From Botryobacter ruber (GTDB lineage: Bacteria; Bacteroidota; Bacteroidia; Cytophagales; Hymenobacteraceae): DNA of 64,000 bases. Shown here piece by piece: positions 9,810 through 18,543 of this stretch. Positions within the stretch are counted from its first letter, which is position 1; every line of letters starts with the position of its first letter. Both the position numbers and the translations under genes were made by a program. The notes beneath the pieces were generated by a model. That model was not told where the DNA came from. It ran no database searches and saw only the letters and a list, made by a program, of their open reading frames with translations. Location: the NCBI RefSeq assembly GCF_003347595.2, contig NZ_QCZK02000035.1, positions 124,001 through 188,000 on the forward strand. Direction: 5' to 3'.

Positions 9810-9840
9810 TCTGCACCAGCCACCATTGCTTCTGCTCTTC
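9810..9840 (-). repeat. Interspersed intergenic motif copy
   Basis: Minus-strand copy of the recurring motif: CTGCACCAGCCACCATTGCT on the plus strand. It lies between the terminator and the PL8 gene. Confidence 0.6.
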
Positions 9841-9934
9841 AAAAGCGCTGCTCAGTAAGGCTACCGGAGGAATTTAACGCCGCTGAACGGTTGCCGGCCG
9901 CATTCCCTACATGTTGTTAAACGAATCGTGTCCT

Positions 9935-12373
9935 ATGCATCCATTTTACAGAATAGCGTATTTGTTCATTCTGCTGCTGACCGCTGCTACACAGGCAGCC
10001 GCACAAACTGCAGCCGATTACGAAACAATGTATGCCAGGCTCTACAACAGCCTCTACAGCCCGGGCGGCAGTTATAACCTGGGTAACCTGAAAAGCGATG
10101 GCACCTTCCTGAATGTAACGTATCCTACTGTCCAGCCCACCAAAGATACCGGGGAGCCGCGCCCCCACCTGAACGAGATGGCAGCTATTGCCCGGGCCTA
10201 CCAAACGCCCGGAGCACAACACAAAAGTCCGGAACTGCTGGATGCCTACTGCAAAGCCTGGAACTGGTGGGTTACTTATAACCCCACCGACACCAACTGG
10301 TGGTGGCGCTCTATTGGCTGGGCAAATTCCTTGTATCCCTCTTTTGTGTTGATGTCAGCAGACCTGAAAGCACAGCGACCGGAAGAATATAACAGCCTGG
10401 TGTCTTATCTGATGTTTGAGTGGAGCCCTGAAAAAGTGGCCTCCTACAGAACGGAGCCCGACGCCGCCAATACTTCTGAGATTTGTAAATATACTTTGGC
10501 TACTGCTATTGCCACCCAAAATGCAACAGCCATTTCTGAAGTATCAGAAATACTTTCCAGCCTCATTAAAATCGAAAATCAGGAAAAGACTAACGGAATT
10601 CAGCCGGACTATAGTTTTTCGCAGCATATCGACTTTGGGCGCCAGCTCTACATGGGTAGCTACGGAAAAGAATTTATCGGTGGCATGATGAATTTCATTA
10701 CCCTTACCACCAACACCTACTTCGAAATACCGGCTGCTAAAATGACCATATTCGAGAACCTGTTCCTGGAAGGCATAAGCTGGGTGGTTTACCGCAACAT
10801 GTTCGACCATCACCAGCTGGGCAGGAAAGCGACAAGCGATGGCTACCAGAAAAGCCTGTCAGCCTTAAACAGTCTGCTGCAGTACAACACGCCGCAAAAG
10901 CCAAAGCTGCAGGAACTCTACAACTGGATGGGCCGAAGTACAGCTGCCAGCGAAGCCAACGTACAGCAAGGCAACAGGATGTTCTGGCGGCACGATTACA
11001 TGGTGCATAAAGGAGCCAATTATTTTACGACCTCCCGCATGACCTCTACGAGGACTACCTGCAGTGAGAGCGGCAATGGCGAAGGTATTAATAACTTTTA
11101 TACCGGTTCCGGGGTCAATTTTATCTACCTCACCGGCACAGAATATTCCGAAATATGGGATGATATGAACTGGCGGCGCCTGCCGGGTATTACCGCTCCC
11201 CAAAAAACTGCTACTACTGCACTGCCCCTGGTACAATGGGGTAAAAACGGGAACAACCTGGATGCTTTTGCTGGAGGCGTATCTGACGGGAAAACCGGCG
11301 CTTCAGGCTTCCTGTTCAGTAAAAGAGTAAATGAAATCAATTTGTTTGCTGCTAAATCCTGGTTTTATTTTGATGATTATTTTGTGGCACTGGGGGCAGA
11401 CATTACAGCGGGAGCCAACTACAATGTGCCGTATGCGACTACGGTAAACCAGGTAAAATACAAAGGCGGGTTCCAGGTAGATAAAAACGGCACGCCGGCA
11501 ACCCTCGACATTAACCAGGCCCTTTCTCCCGTCGCCTCGAACTGGGCGCACATCAACAACATTGGCTACCAGTTTATTACCAACACCAATGTAAACTACG
11601 AAGTAAAAACAGTTGGCGCTACGCCGCTGGCCTGGTTAAACATACAGCACGGCAACTATCCTTCGGATGACACATATGCCTACGCTGTTTACCCGAATGT
11701 AAGCCTGGAGCAATTAACCGGCAAAGTAAATAATACGCCCTTTGTTGTCGTTTCCAACACTTCTACCGTGCAGGCTGTAGCCGATCCGGATAAAAAGATT
11801 GTGCAGGCAATTTTTTACAAAGCTGCCCGGCTGGATTTGCCGGAAGGGCTGGGATTTGTAGAAACAGACCAGCCTGCTGCCATACAAGTGCGCTGGAAAA
11901 ACGATTCGGTGTATGTGTCGGCTGCAAATCCTTACTGCGAATCCAGGCCGCTCAGTGCTGTTACGGTAACCATCGGGGGCTTGTACACGGGTGAAGCGGC
12001 TGTTGAAAATCCTGCTGGCAACTCCACCTCCCTGCAGCTTGCCATGCCTGCCAACGAATTCCAGGGAAGTACCGTAACCGCCGGTCTGCTCAAAAGCAGA
12101 GTAACCGGTCTGAAATTTAAATCAGGAAAGACCTCGGCCATGGGTGTTTACCCCAACCCGGTTAAAGCTGGGGAGGCTTGCTTCATTTTAAATACGTCAA
12201 CCTTTTCTAAACCGGTACAGGTTGCCCTTTACAGCATTACCGGTGCCCTGGTGCGGGAATATGTTGCTACTCCCGACGCTGCAGAACGAATCATCGTCGA
12301 TACAAAAAATCTGACGCAAGGCATGTATCTGGTAAGATGCAATTCCAGAACCGGGAGAATAGTTGTTGAATAA
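9935..12373 (+). CDS. Polysaccharide lyase family 8 (hyaluronate/chondroitin/xanthan lyase-like) with T9SS type A sorting domain
   Basis: ATG 9935 is preferred to 9911 because it gives a signal peptide ending AAAQ; the product is 812 residues. PL8 features are all visible: aromatic patch NWWWRSIGW (from residue 121), Asn179 in AANTSEI, His231 in SFSQH, Tyr243 in GSYGKE and Arg297 in DHHQLGRKA, then a central beta-sandwich with TSTRTTCSESGNGEG. PL8 enzymes cleave uronic-acid-containing chains by beta-elimination. The His to Tyr spacing is 12, three more than I recall for characterised members, so specificity may differ. The last 75 residues (VYPNPVKAGE to GRIVVE) are a type A T9SS signal, implying surface display or secretion. 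A TIM-barrel gene follows after 25 bases. Confidence 0.9.
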   Translation: MHPFYRIAYLFILLLTAATQAAAQTAADYETMYARLYNSLYSPGGSYNLGNLKSDGTFLNVTYPTVQPTKDTGEPRPHLNEMAAIARAYQTPGAQHKSPELLDAYCKAWNWWVTYNPTDTNWWWRSIGWANSLYPSFVLMSADLKAQRPEEYNSLVSYLMFEWSPEKVASYRTEPDAANTSEICKYTLATAIATQNATAISEVSEILSSLIKIENQEKTNGIQPDYSFSQHIDFGRQLYMGSYGKEFIGGMMNFITLTTNTYFEIPAAKMTIFENLFLEGISWVVYRNMFDHHQLGRKATSDGYQKSLSALNSLLQYNTPQKPKLQELYNWMGRSTAASEANVQQGNRMFWRHDYMVHKGANYFTTSRMTSTRTTCSESGNGEGINNFYTGSGVNFIYLTGTEYSEIWDDMNWRRLPGITAPQKTATTALPLVQWGKNGNNLDAFAGGVSDGKTGASGFLFSKRVNEINLFAAKSWFYFDDYFVALGADITAGANYNVPYATTVNQVKYKGGFQVDKNGTPATLDINQALSPVASNWAHINNIGYQFITNTNVNYEVKTVGATPLAWLNIQHGNYPSDDTYAYAVYPNVSLEQLTGKVNNTPFVVVSNTSTVQAVADPDKKIVQAIFYKAARLDLPEGLGFVETDQPAAIQVRWKNDSVYVSAANPYCESRPLSAVTVTIGGLYTGEAAVENPAGNSTSLQLAMPANEFQGSTVTAGLLKSRVTGLKFKSGKTSAMGVYPNPVKAGEACFILNTSTFSKPVQVALYSITGALVREYVATPDAAERIIVDTKNLTQGMYLVRCNSRTGRIVVE

Positions 12374-12398
12374 TTATTGTCACTTAATTCCCTCTGCT

Positions 12399-13304
12399 AT
12401 GACCACCTTCTCCCGCCGCCAATTCCTGACCGCCCTTACCGGCGCAGTGGCCCTGGCGCCTGTTTTAGCCCATGCCCGGAACCCGAACAAGAAGCTGCAG
12501 CTGAAATTCATGTGCCCCCGCTGGGGCGCCACCGACTCCTGGGACGAGTTCTGCAGGCGGGTAAAAGAAGCTGGCTACGACGGTGTGGAAACACCGGCAC
12601 CCAAAAACGAGAAAGAGCTGCAGGAAATGCTGGCGGCCTTAAAACGATATCGGTTAGAATTGGTGGTCATGGCCCTGCCCGGACCGTCGGATGTAAGCGT
12701 GCACCAAAAGGTTTTTGAAGAAATCCTGCGAAGCGGGGCCGCGTTGAAACCTCTTTTCATCAACTGCCAGACCGGCAAAGACTTCTTTTCCTTTGAACAG
12801 AACCGGAGCATTATAGAGGTGGCTGCGCGGGTGTCGCGGGAGACGGGGGTGAAAATTATCCACGAAACCCACCGGGGTAAGTTCAGCTTCGCGGCCCAGG
12901 TGACGCGGCAGTTCATAGAGGCGCTGCCCGACCTGCGCCTGACGCTGGACATCTCGCACTGGTGCAACGTGTCGGAGAGCCTGCTGGAAAACCAGCAGGA
13001 GGCGGTAGAACTGGCCATTAGTCGCACCGAGCACGTACACGCCCGCATCGGGCATCAGCAGGGGCCGCAGGTAAACGACCCGCGGGCGCCCGAGTGGCAG
13101 AAGGCGGTAAATGCCCACCTGGCCTGGTGGGACAAAGTAGTGGCAGCGCATCTGCACAGGGGCAGCCCCTATCTCACCATCACCCCGGAATTTGGTCCGC
13201 CCAACTACATGCCCACCAAACCTTATTCCCGCGAGCCTTTGGCCAGCCAGTGGGAGGTAAATGTGCACATGATGGAACTGCTGAAAAAACGCTACCTGGC
13301 CTGA
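12399..13304 (+). CDS. Sugar phosphate isomerase/epimerase-like TIM-barrel protein with Tat-type signal
   Basis: ATG 12399 gives a twin-arginine-like leader (FSRRQFLTALTGAVALAP, cleavage near AHA). The longer open frame from 12363 would overlap the PL8 gene end. The 302-residue product matches the xylose isomerase-like TIM-barrel superfamily: AGYDGVETPAP, the metal-ligand-like residues in VKIIHETHRGKF and LTLDISHWC, HVHARIGHQQGPQ, and LTITPEFGPP near the end. Exported members of this family are frequent in sulfatase-rich clusters, but their reaction is mostly unproven. It probably shares the PL8 transcript, so a role in processing unsaturated or unusual sugars outside the cytoplasm is a reasonable guess only. 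Confidence 0.85.
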   Translation: MTTFSRRQFLTALTGAVALAPVLAHARNPNKKLQLKFMCPRWGATDSWDEFCRRVKEAGYDGVETPAPKNEKELQEMLAALKRYRLELVVMALPGPSDVSVHQKVFEEILRSGAALKPLFINCQTGKDFFSFEQNRSIIEVAARVSRETGVKIIHETHRGKFSFAAQVTRQFIEALPDLRLTLDISHWCNVSESLLENQQEAVELAISRTEHVHARIGHQQGPQVNDPRAPEWQKAVNAHLAWWDKVVAAHLHRGSPYLTITPEFGPPNYMPTKPYSREPLASQWEVNVHMMELLKKRYLA

Positions 13305-13402
13305 GAGGCCGCTAACCAATGCTGTCAACTTTAGAAAAACAACAGGCAGAGCTCTGGGTGTAGTTTGTAACTACACCTGGAAATTCCTAAAGCTAATGAC
13401 TA

Positions 13403-13720
13403 ATGTTACGCATAAAATACAAGTGAAGAAAAAGTCCCTCTTTGAAGCTAATCTTGTAGGGGAAAATGTAACTAATAAACGATTCCTACCGCAAGTTTGA
13501 GCGCAGCGGTAACTTGTGGTTATTTATAAGGCCAGTTTTCAACTGGCGTGTCTGGTTAACCGTGCTATTATACGCACGCCAGTTGAAAACTGGCCCTAAT
13601 GAGGACCACAAGTTACCGCTGCGCTCAAACTTGCGGTAGGTAACAATGAAAAAAACAATAGGCATTTAAAATATTTCAATTTTTTCCTTGCAAGATTAGC
13701 TTCAAAGGGGGACAAAAAAT
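13403..13720. repeat. Nested palindromic element A
   Basis: This fills most of the 485-base gap 13305-13789. There are three tiers: outer arms 13434-13456 with 13691-13713 (one mismatch in 23), middle arms 13485-13520 with 13605-13640 (perfect over 36) and inner arms 13530-13550 with 13575-13595 (perfect over 21). The left flank from 13403 (ATGTTACGC onward) matches the left end of element C. The element at 50524 has the same architecture. A separate 9-bp hairpin (GGTGTAGTT, 13357-13377) precedes it. No gene is seen here. Confidence 0.85.
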
Positions 13721-13789
13721 CACATTGCGAAATAGCAGTTAAAGACATTGGGCCGCTAACAGATATAAAAGAACTTACACACCGTACCT

Positions 13790-15196
13790 ATGGAACATTT
13801 GCTTCAGTTTGCAGGCCGTTTGCACCCGCTGGTAGTGCACATCCCTATTGGCGTGCTGATGCTGACGGTGAGCCTGCATTTCCTGGCCTTCACCAACCGG
13901 TACGCCCGGTTCAGGGAACTGCTTCCGATGCTCTGGCTCATAAGCTGCGGCAGTGCCGTGTTTGCCTCGCTTGTCGGTTACGCGCTCTCGCTGGAAGGCG
14001 ATTACGCCCCGGAAGCGGTAGCTACCCACATGTGGCTCGGCATAGGACTGTCGGCAGGCGCTGGCCTTATTTACCTGCTCCTGAACCGGAATACCGGAAC
14101 CCGGTTACAAGTTGCCGGCGTGGGAGCGGTGGCTTTCCTGCTGTTTGCCACCGGCCACTACGGCGGCAACCTGACGCATGGCGAAGATTACCTCACGCAG
14201 CCGCTGCACGCCTTCCTGGGCCAGGCTCCTGCTGTAACGACGGCTGCGCCACCCCCTCAAAACCTGCAGGAAGCTGTAGTGTTTGAGCACCTGGTAAAGC
14301 CGGTACTGGAGCAGAAATGCTACAACTGCCACGGCGCCACCAAACAGAAAGGAAAACTGCGCCTCGATGCGGAAAAGTTTATAACCAAAGGCGGCAAGCA
14401 TGGCGAAATCCTGCTCGCGGGCCAGGCGGAGAAAAGCGACCTGTACGCCCGCCTGGTGTTACCCGAAGAAGATGACAAACGCATGCCGCCCAAAGGCAAG
14501 CCGCAGCTAACGGAGCAGGAAATAAAACTAATCTACTGGTGGATAGCCCGGGCTGGTGGCGACTTTAAAAAGACAGTAGCCGAAGCAGAAGCAGACGAAA
14601 CAACAAAGCAGCTGCTGACAGACCTGCACGCAAGCCGCTTAGCAGGAGCAGCGGGAATGGTGGCAGCAGCAGACAGCGAATTTGCCGGTCTGAACGCGCC
14701 TAAAGCCAGTCCGGCCGATGTAAAGCAACTGCAGCAAATGGGTATGGCCGTTACCTTTCTCACACCTGAGCAGAACGCCCTGGGCGTGAACCTGGTCAAT
14801 GTGCCGGATTTTTCGGACAGCCAGGCGGCAGCCCTGCTCAAACTCCGCGACCAGCTCCTCTGGCTCGACCTGTCCGGCACCCAAATCACGGATAAAGCCC
14901 TGGAGCAGCTGGCGCAGCTAAAGCACCTGACCCGCCTGAGCCTGGACAATACCGCCGTAACCGACGAGGGCATCGCGCACCTGGCAAAATTACCCTCGCT
15001 GCGCTACCTGAACCTCTACAACACCTCCGTCACCGACAAAAGCCTGCCCGTGCTGGAGGCGCTTGAGCACCTGCGGGCGGTGCACCTCTGGCAGACCCGG
15101 GTAACGCCGCAGGGCGTGGCAGCGCTGCAAAAAGCCCGTGGCCAGCAACTGGAAGTGAATTTTGGAAGCGAATCTGCTAATACGACCAGCTTATGA
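13790..15196 (+). CDS. Membrane-anchored cytochrome c-like protein with DUF2231 and leucine-rich repeats
   Basis: The 468-residue protein opens with a four-helix membrane region (about residues 1-130; FAGRLHPLVVHIPIGVLML) of DUF2231 type. Next comes a Planctomycete-type cytochrome domain with one heme motif CYNCH near residue 178 and the companion RMPPKGKPQLTEQE. The C-terminal 120 residues hold leucine-rich repeats (LWLDLSGTQITDKALEQL, LTRLSLDNTAVTDEG, LRYLNLYNTSVTDKS). It is likely an inner-membrane electron carrier or scaffold facing the periplasm. Its stop overlaps the next start by four bases (ATGA), and together with the next two genes it forms a module typical of Planctomycetes and Verrucomicrobia. 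Its function in Bacteroidota is unknown. Confidence 0.88.
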   Translation: MEHLLQFAGRLHPLVVHIPIGVLMLTVSLHFLAFTNRYARFRELLPMLWLISCGSAVFASLVGYALSLEGDYAPEAVATHMWLGIGLSAGAGLIYLLLNRNTGTRLQVAGVGAVAFLLFATGHYGGNLTHGEDYLTQPLHAFLGQAPAVTTAAPPPQNLQEAVVFEHLVKPVLEQKCYNCHGATKQKGKLRLDAEKFITKGGKHGEILLAGQAEKSDLYARLVLPEEDDKRMPPKGKPQLTEQEIKLIYWWIARAGGDFKKTVAEAEADETTKQLLTDLHASRLAGAAGMVAAADSEFAGLNAPKASPADVKQLQQMGMAVTFLTPEQNALGVNLVNVPDFSDSQAAALLKLRDQLLWLDLSGTQITDKALEQLAQLKHLTRLSLDNTAVTDEGIAHLAKLPSLRYLNLYNTSVTDKSLPVLEALEHLRAVHLWQTRVTPQGVAALQKARGQQLEVNFGSESANTTSL

Positions 15197-18100
15197 ACCG
15201 TATCAATTTAGCCTGCCTGGCAGCATTTTGCTTATGCCTCTGGAGCTGCACAGAACCGGACTTGCCTGCCGACGTGGCCCTTGCCATGGAACAGGTGCCG
15301 GAGGTACTGGATTATAACATCCACGTAAAACCCATTCTGTCGGACCGCTGCTATGCCTGCCACGGCCCGGACAAAGGCAAACGCAAAGGCGACCTTCGGT
15401 TGGATTTACAGGAAGGCTTCGATAAAAAATCAGATGAAAGCGGGCGCAAAGCCATTGTGGCGGGCAGCCTGGCCAGGAGCGAAGTGTACCACCGCATCGT
15501 CAGCTCCGATCCGGAACTGGTGATGCCTACGCCGGAGTCGCACTTAACCCTGACGGCTGTAGAAAAAGCCACCCTTATCAAATGGATACAGGATGGCGCT
15601 GATTTTAAGCCCCATTGGTCTTTAGTAGCTCCCACCAAACCCACTGTTCCTGCCGTAAAAGAAAAAGCCTGGGTCCGCAATCCGGTTGACCATTTTGTGC
15701 TGGCAAAGCTGGAAGAGAAAGGGCTGAAACCCAACCCGGAAGCCGGCAAGGAAACCCTCATACGCCGCCTGTCGCTGGACCTGACGGGGCTGCCGCCGAC
15801 GCTGGCGGAGATTGATGCCTTTTTAGCCGACAAATCGGCGGATGCTTACGAGAAAGTAGTGGACCGCCTGCTCCGTTCGCCGCACTACGGTGAGCGCATG
15901 GCCGTGGACTGGCTTGATGTGGCCCGCTACGCCGATACCCACGGTTACCAGGACGACGGCTACCGCAACGCCTACCCCTGGCGCGACTGGGTAATTTCGG
16001 CCTTCAACAAAAATCTGCCTTACGACCAGTTCATAACCTGGCAGCTGGCCGGCGACCTGCTGCCCAATCCCACCAAAGAGCAACTCATTGCCACCTGCTT
16101 TCTGCGGAACCACCCGCAGAGCCAGGAAGGCGGCATCGTGGACGAGGAGTACCGGGTGGAGTATGTGGCAGACCGGGTGAACGTGTTTGGCAAAGCCATC
16201 CTGGCCCAGAGCACCGAGTGCGCCCGCTGCCACGACCACAAATACGACCTGCTCTCCCAGAAAGAGTACTTCCAGCTCTATGCCTTCTTCAACAATAACA
16301 ACGAAACCGGTGAAGTGCCTTATGCCGGCGAGGCCAGCCCGTCGCTGATTCTGACCAACGCCGAAACCGAAAAGCTGCTGGCCTACATCCATACGCAGGT
16401 AGCGCCGCTCGAGCAGCAGGCGCAGGACTGGCAGGCGTACCGGTCTTCGTTTGAAAAGTGGCTGACGCAGGCCGCCAAAGCGCCTCAGCAGCAAAAGCTT
16501 TCGGAGGCAGGGCTGTTGGGCTATGTTTCGTTCAACGATACCCTGCCGGTGATAAGGCCTAAGAAGCAGGCTCCTGTGGCAAAAGGAAAAAAGGGCAAAG
16601 CTGCACCTGCAAGAAAGCCCGTTACTGGTGCCAGGGCAAAGCAGGAAGAAGATCCTGTGCCGCAGGTGCTCACGGCCACGCGCTCCACTAATTTAGAGGG
16701 CAAGGCGCCGGTACAGGTACCCGGTAAATCCGGAAAGGCCTTAAAAGTAGAAGGCGATATGGGCGTTACCTTCAACAAGGTGCTGGACCTGGACCGGCAC
16801 CAGCCTTTTGCCATCAGTGTGTGGGTGAAAACGTTTAAAAATAATGAAAAAGGACCGCTGTTCAGCAAAACCGGCGGTGACCTGAACGGGTGGCGGGGCT
16901 ACCACTGCGAATTGAACGAAGACCAGACACTCTCCATCAAGCTGACCCACGTGTACCCCGCCAACGGCATCGAGTTAAGGACCACGCTAAAGCTGGCCAC
17001 GCAGCAGTGGCACCACCTGCTGCTTAACTACGATGGCAGCAGCAAAGCCAAAGGTGTGAAATTCTATATTGATGGAAAGCTTGTGCCGGTAAAGGTGCTA
17101 AACGATAACCTGCAGCAGAGCCTGCTCCATGCCCGGCATAAAAAGAACAACTCCGGTGTACAGCGGTTCATGCTGGGCCGTGAGTTCAGGGGATCGGTTA
17201 CCGATGTGGCTTTTGATGAGTTCAGGGCTTATAAACGTGCCTTGTCTGAACTAGAGGTGCTGCAACTGGCAGGGCAGGAAAACCTGTTACAGCAGCTGCT
17301 GCAAAGGCCTGCATCTGATCTTAGCGCAATGCAAAAAGAGAAGCTGTTCCGCTACTATGTGCTGGCCATCGACAAAGATTATGCTCAACTGCAGCATAAA
17401 CTGGTAAAGCTGCGGGGCCAGGAAAACGACCTGCTCACCGACCAGGAAGAAGTGATGATTTACCAGGAGCTGCCCCAGCCGCGGGCTACGTTCCTGCTGG
17501 ACCGCGGGCTGTACGATTTGCCAACCGAACAGGTGCGCCCAAGCACGCCCGGCTACATTCTGCCTTTCGACAAGAACCTGCCACAAAACCGGCTGGGCCT
17601 GGCGCAGTGGCTGGCAAGCGAACAGCAGCCCCTGTTTGCGCGGGTGGCAGTAAACCGGTTCTGGCAGCAGTGCTTCGGGCAGGGCATCGTAAAAACGCCG
17701 GATGATTTCGGGAACCAGGGCGAGCTGCCTTCGCACCCCGAACTGCTGGACTGGCTCAGCGTGACCTTCCGCGAAAGCGGCTGGGATGTGAAGCGCTTGC
17801 TCAAAACCATGGTGATGTCGGCTACCTACCGTCAGCAGTCGGTGCCTTCGCCGCAGCACAAGGCCAAAGACCCGGACAATAAACTCTTCAGTCGCGCCCC
17901 TTCCTACCGCCTCTCCGCTGAGATAATACGCGACAATGCGCTGGCGGCCAGCGGGCTGCTGGTGCGCACCATCGGCGGCAGAAGCGTACACCCCTACCAG
18001 CCGCCGGGGGTATGGGAAGCGCTGGCCGTGCGCAACGACATGAACTACAAGCAGGACCACGGCGACAGCCTTTACCGCCGCAGCATGTACACCATCTGGA

Positions 18101-18531
18101 AACGCAGCGCTCCGCACCCGGCCATGATTAATTTTGATGCCCCGGACCGCTACATGTGTACCATCCAGCGCCAGAAAACCAGCACGCCGCTGCAGGCCCT
18201 GGTGCTGCTGAACGATGTGCAGTTTGTGGAGGCCGCCCGGGTGCTGGCAGAGCACATGGTGCGGACGGGAGGAGACTCCCCGGAAAAGCAGATTACCCAT
18301 GCCTTCCGCAGCCTGACCAGCCGCCATCCCCGGAAAGAGGAACTAGCCATCCTGCTAAAGCTGTACCGGCAGGAACTGGCAACCTACAAAGCCAACCCCG
18401 CACGCGCAGAAAAGCTGCTGCAGGAGGGAGAGTACCCGCGCGACAAGCGTCTGCCTGTCGCCACTGTTGCCACCTGCGCCGTGGTAGCCAGTACGCTCAT
18501 GAATTTCGACGAATTTATCATCAAACGCTAA
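15193..18531 (+). CDS. PSD1-type lipoprotein: planctomycete cytochrome C, DUF1549, LamG and DUF1553 domains
   Basis: This is a 1112-residue lipoprotein (lipobox ending LWSC, Cys19). Domains in order are: a cytochrome-like heme site CYACH at 53-57, DUF1549 (about 155-365) with a second heme motif CARCHDHKYD near 343, a Lys/Ala/Pro-rich linker (about 455-495), a LamG-like concanavalin fold (about 515-695; FAISVWVKTF, WHHLLLNYDGS), and DUF1553 (about 800-1100; LGLAQWLASEQQPLFARVAV, RPLQ-like motif TSTPLQALVLLNDVQFVE). Such proteins are abundant in Planctomycetes beside sulfatases and DUF1501 proteins. The LamG domain suggests glycan binding and the hemes suggest redox work. It overlaps the upstream gene by four bases and is followed after 12 bases by DUF1501. 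Confidence 0.92.
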   Translation: MNRINLACLAAFCLCLWSCTEPDLPADVALAMEQVPEVLDYNIHVKPILSDRCYACHGPDKGKRKGDLRLDLQEGFDKKSDESGRKAIVAGSLARSEVYHRIVSSDPELVMPTPESHLTLTAVEKATLIKWIQDGADFKPHWSLVAPTKPTVPAVKEKAWVRNPVDHFVLAKLEEKGLKPNPEAGKETLIRRLSLDLTGLPPTLAEIDAFLADKSADAYEKVVDRLLRSPHYGERMAVDWLDVARYADTHGYQDDGYRNAYPWRDWVISAFNKNLPYDQFITWQLAGDLLPNPTKEQLIATCFLRNHPQSQEGGIVDEEYRVEYVADRVNVFGKAILAQSTECARCHDHKYDLLSQKEYFQLYAFFNNNNETGEVPYAGEASPSLILTNAETEKLLAYIHTQVAPLEQQAQDWQAYRSSFEKWLTQAAKAPQQQKLSEAGLLGYVSFNDTLPVIRPKKQAPVAKGKKGKAAPARKPVTGARAKQEEDPVPQVLTATRSTNLEGKAPVQVPGKSGKALKVEGDMGVTFNKVLDLDRHQPFAISVWVKTFKNNEKGPLFSKTGGDLNGWRGYHCELNEDQTLSIKLTHVYPANGIELRTTLKLATQQWHHLLLNYDGSSKAKGVKFYIDGKLVPVKVLNDNLQQSLLHARHKKNNSGVQRFMLGREFRGSVTDVAFDEFRAYKRALSELEVLQLAGQENLLQQLLQRPASDLSAMQKEKLFRYYVLAIDKDYAQLQHKLVKLRGQENDLLTDQEEVMIYQELPQPRATFLLDRGLYDLPTEQVRPSTPGYILPFDKNLPQNRLGLAQWLASEQQPLFARVAVNRFWQQCFGQGIVKTPDDFGNQGELPSHPELLDWLSVTFRESGWDVKRLLKTMVMSATYRQQSVPSPQHKAKDPDNKLFSRAPSYRLSAEIIRDNALAASGLLVRTIGGRSVHPYQPPGVWEALAVRNDMNYKQDHGDSLYRRSMYTIWKRSAPHPAMINFDAPDRYMCTIQRQKTSTPLQALVLLNDVQFVEAARVLAEHMVRTGGDSPEKQITHAFRSLTSRHPRKEELAILLKLYRQELATYKANPARAEKLLQEGEYPRDKRLPVATVATCAVVASTLMNFDEFIIKR

Positions 18532-18543
18532 AAAAGGAAAGCC

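Noticed and set aside
8029..9816. 595-residue minus-strand open frame opposite the sulfatase at 7969
   Set aside because: It is a mirror of a high-G+C third-position gene. It has no recognisable domain and the plus-strand sulfatase is unmistakable. The same applies to long antisense frames opposite PL8, GH127, GH2 and other genes.
9762..9825. Possible operator before the PL8 gene (ATAGCCAC at 9779)
   Set aside because: Only the ATAGCCAC part matches; there is no TAnnTTTG box at the required distance and no upstream half-site.
13403..13720. Element A as a simple terminator
   Set aside because: The stems are far longer than needed, three tiers are present, no T run follows the stems, and related copies occur elsewhere.
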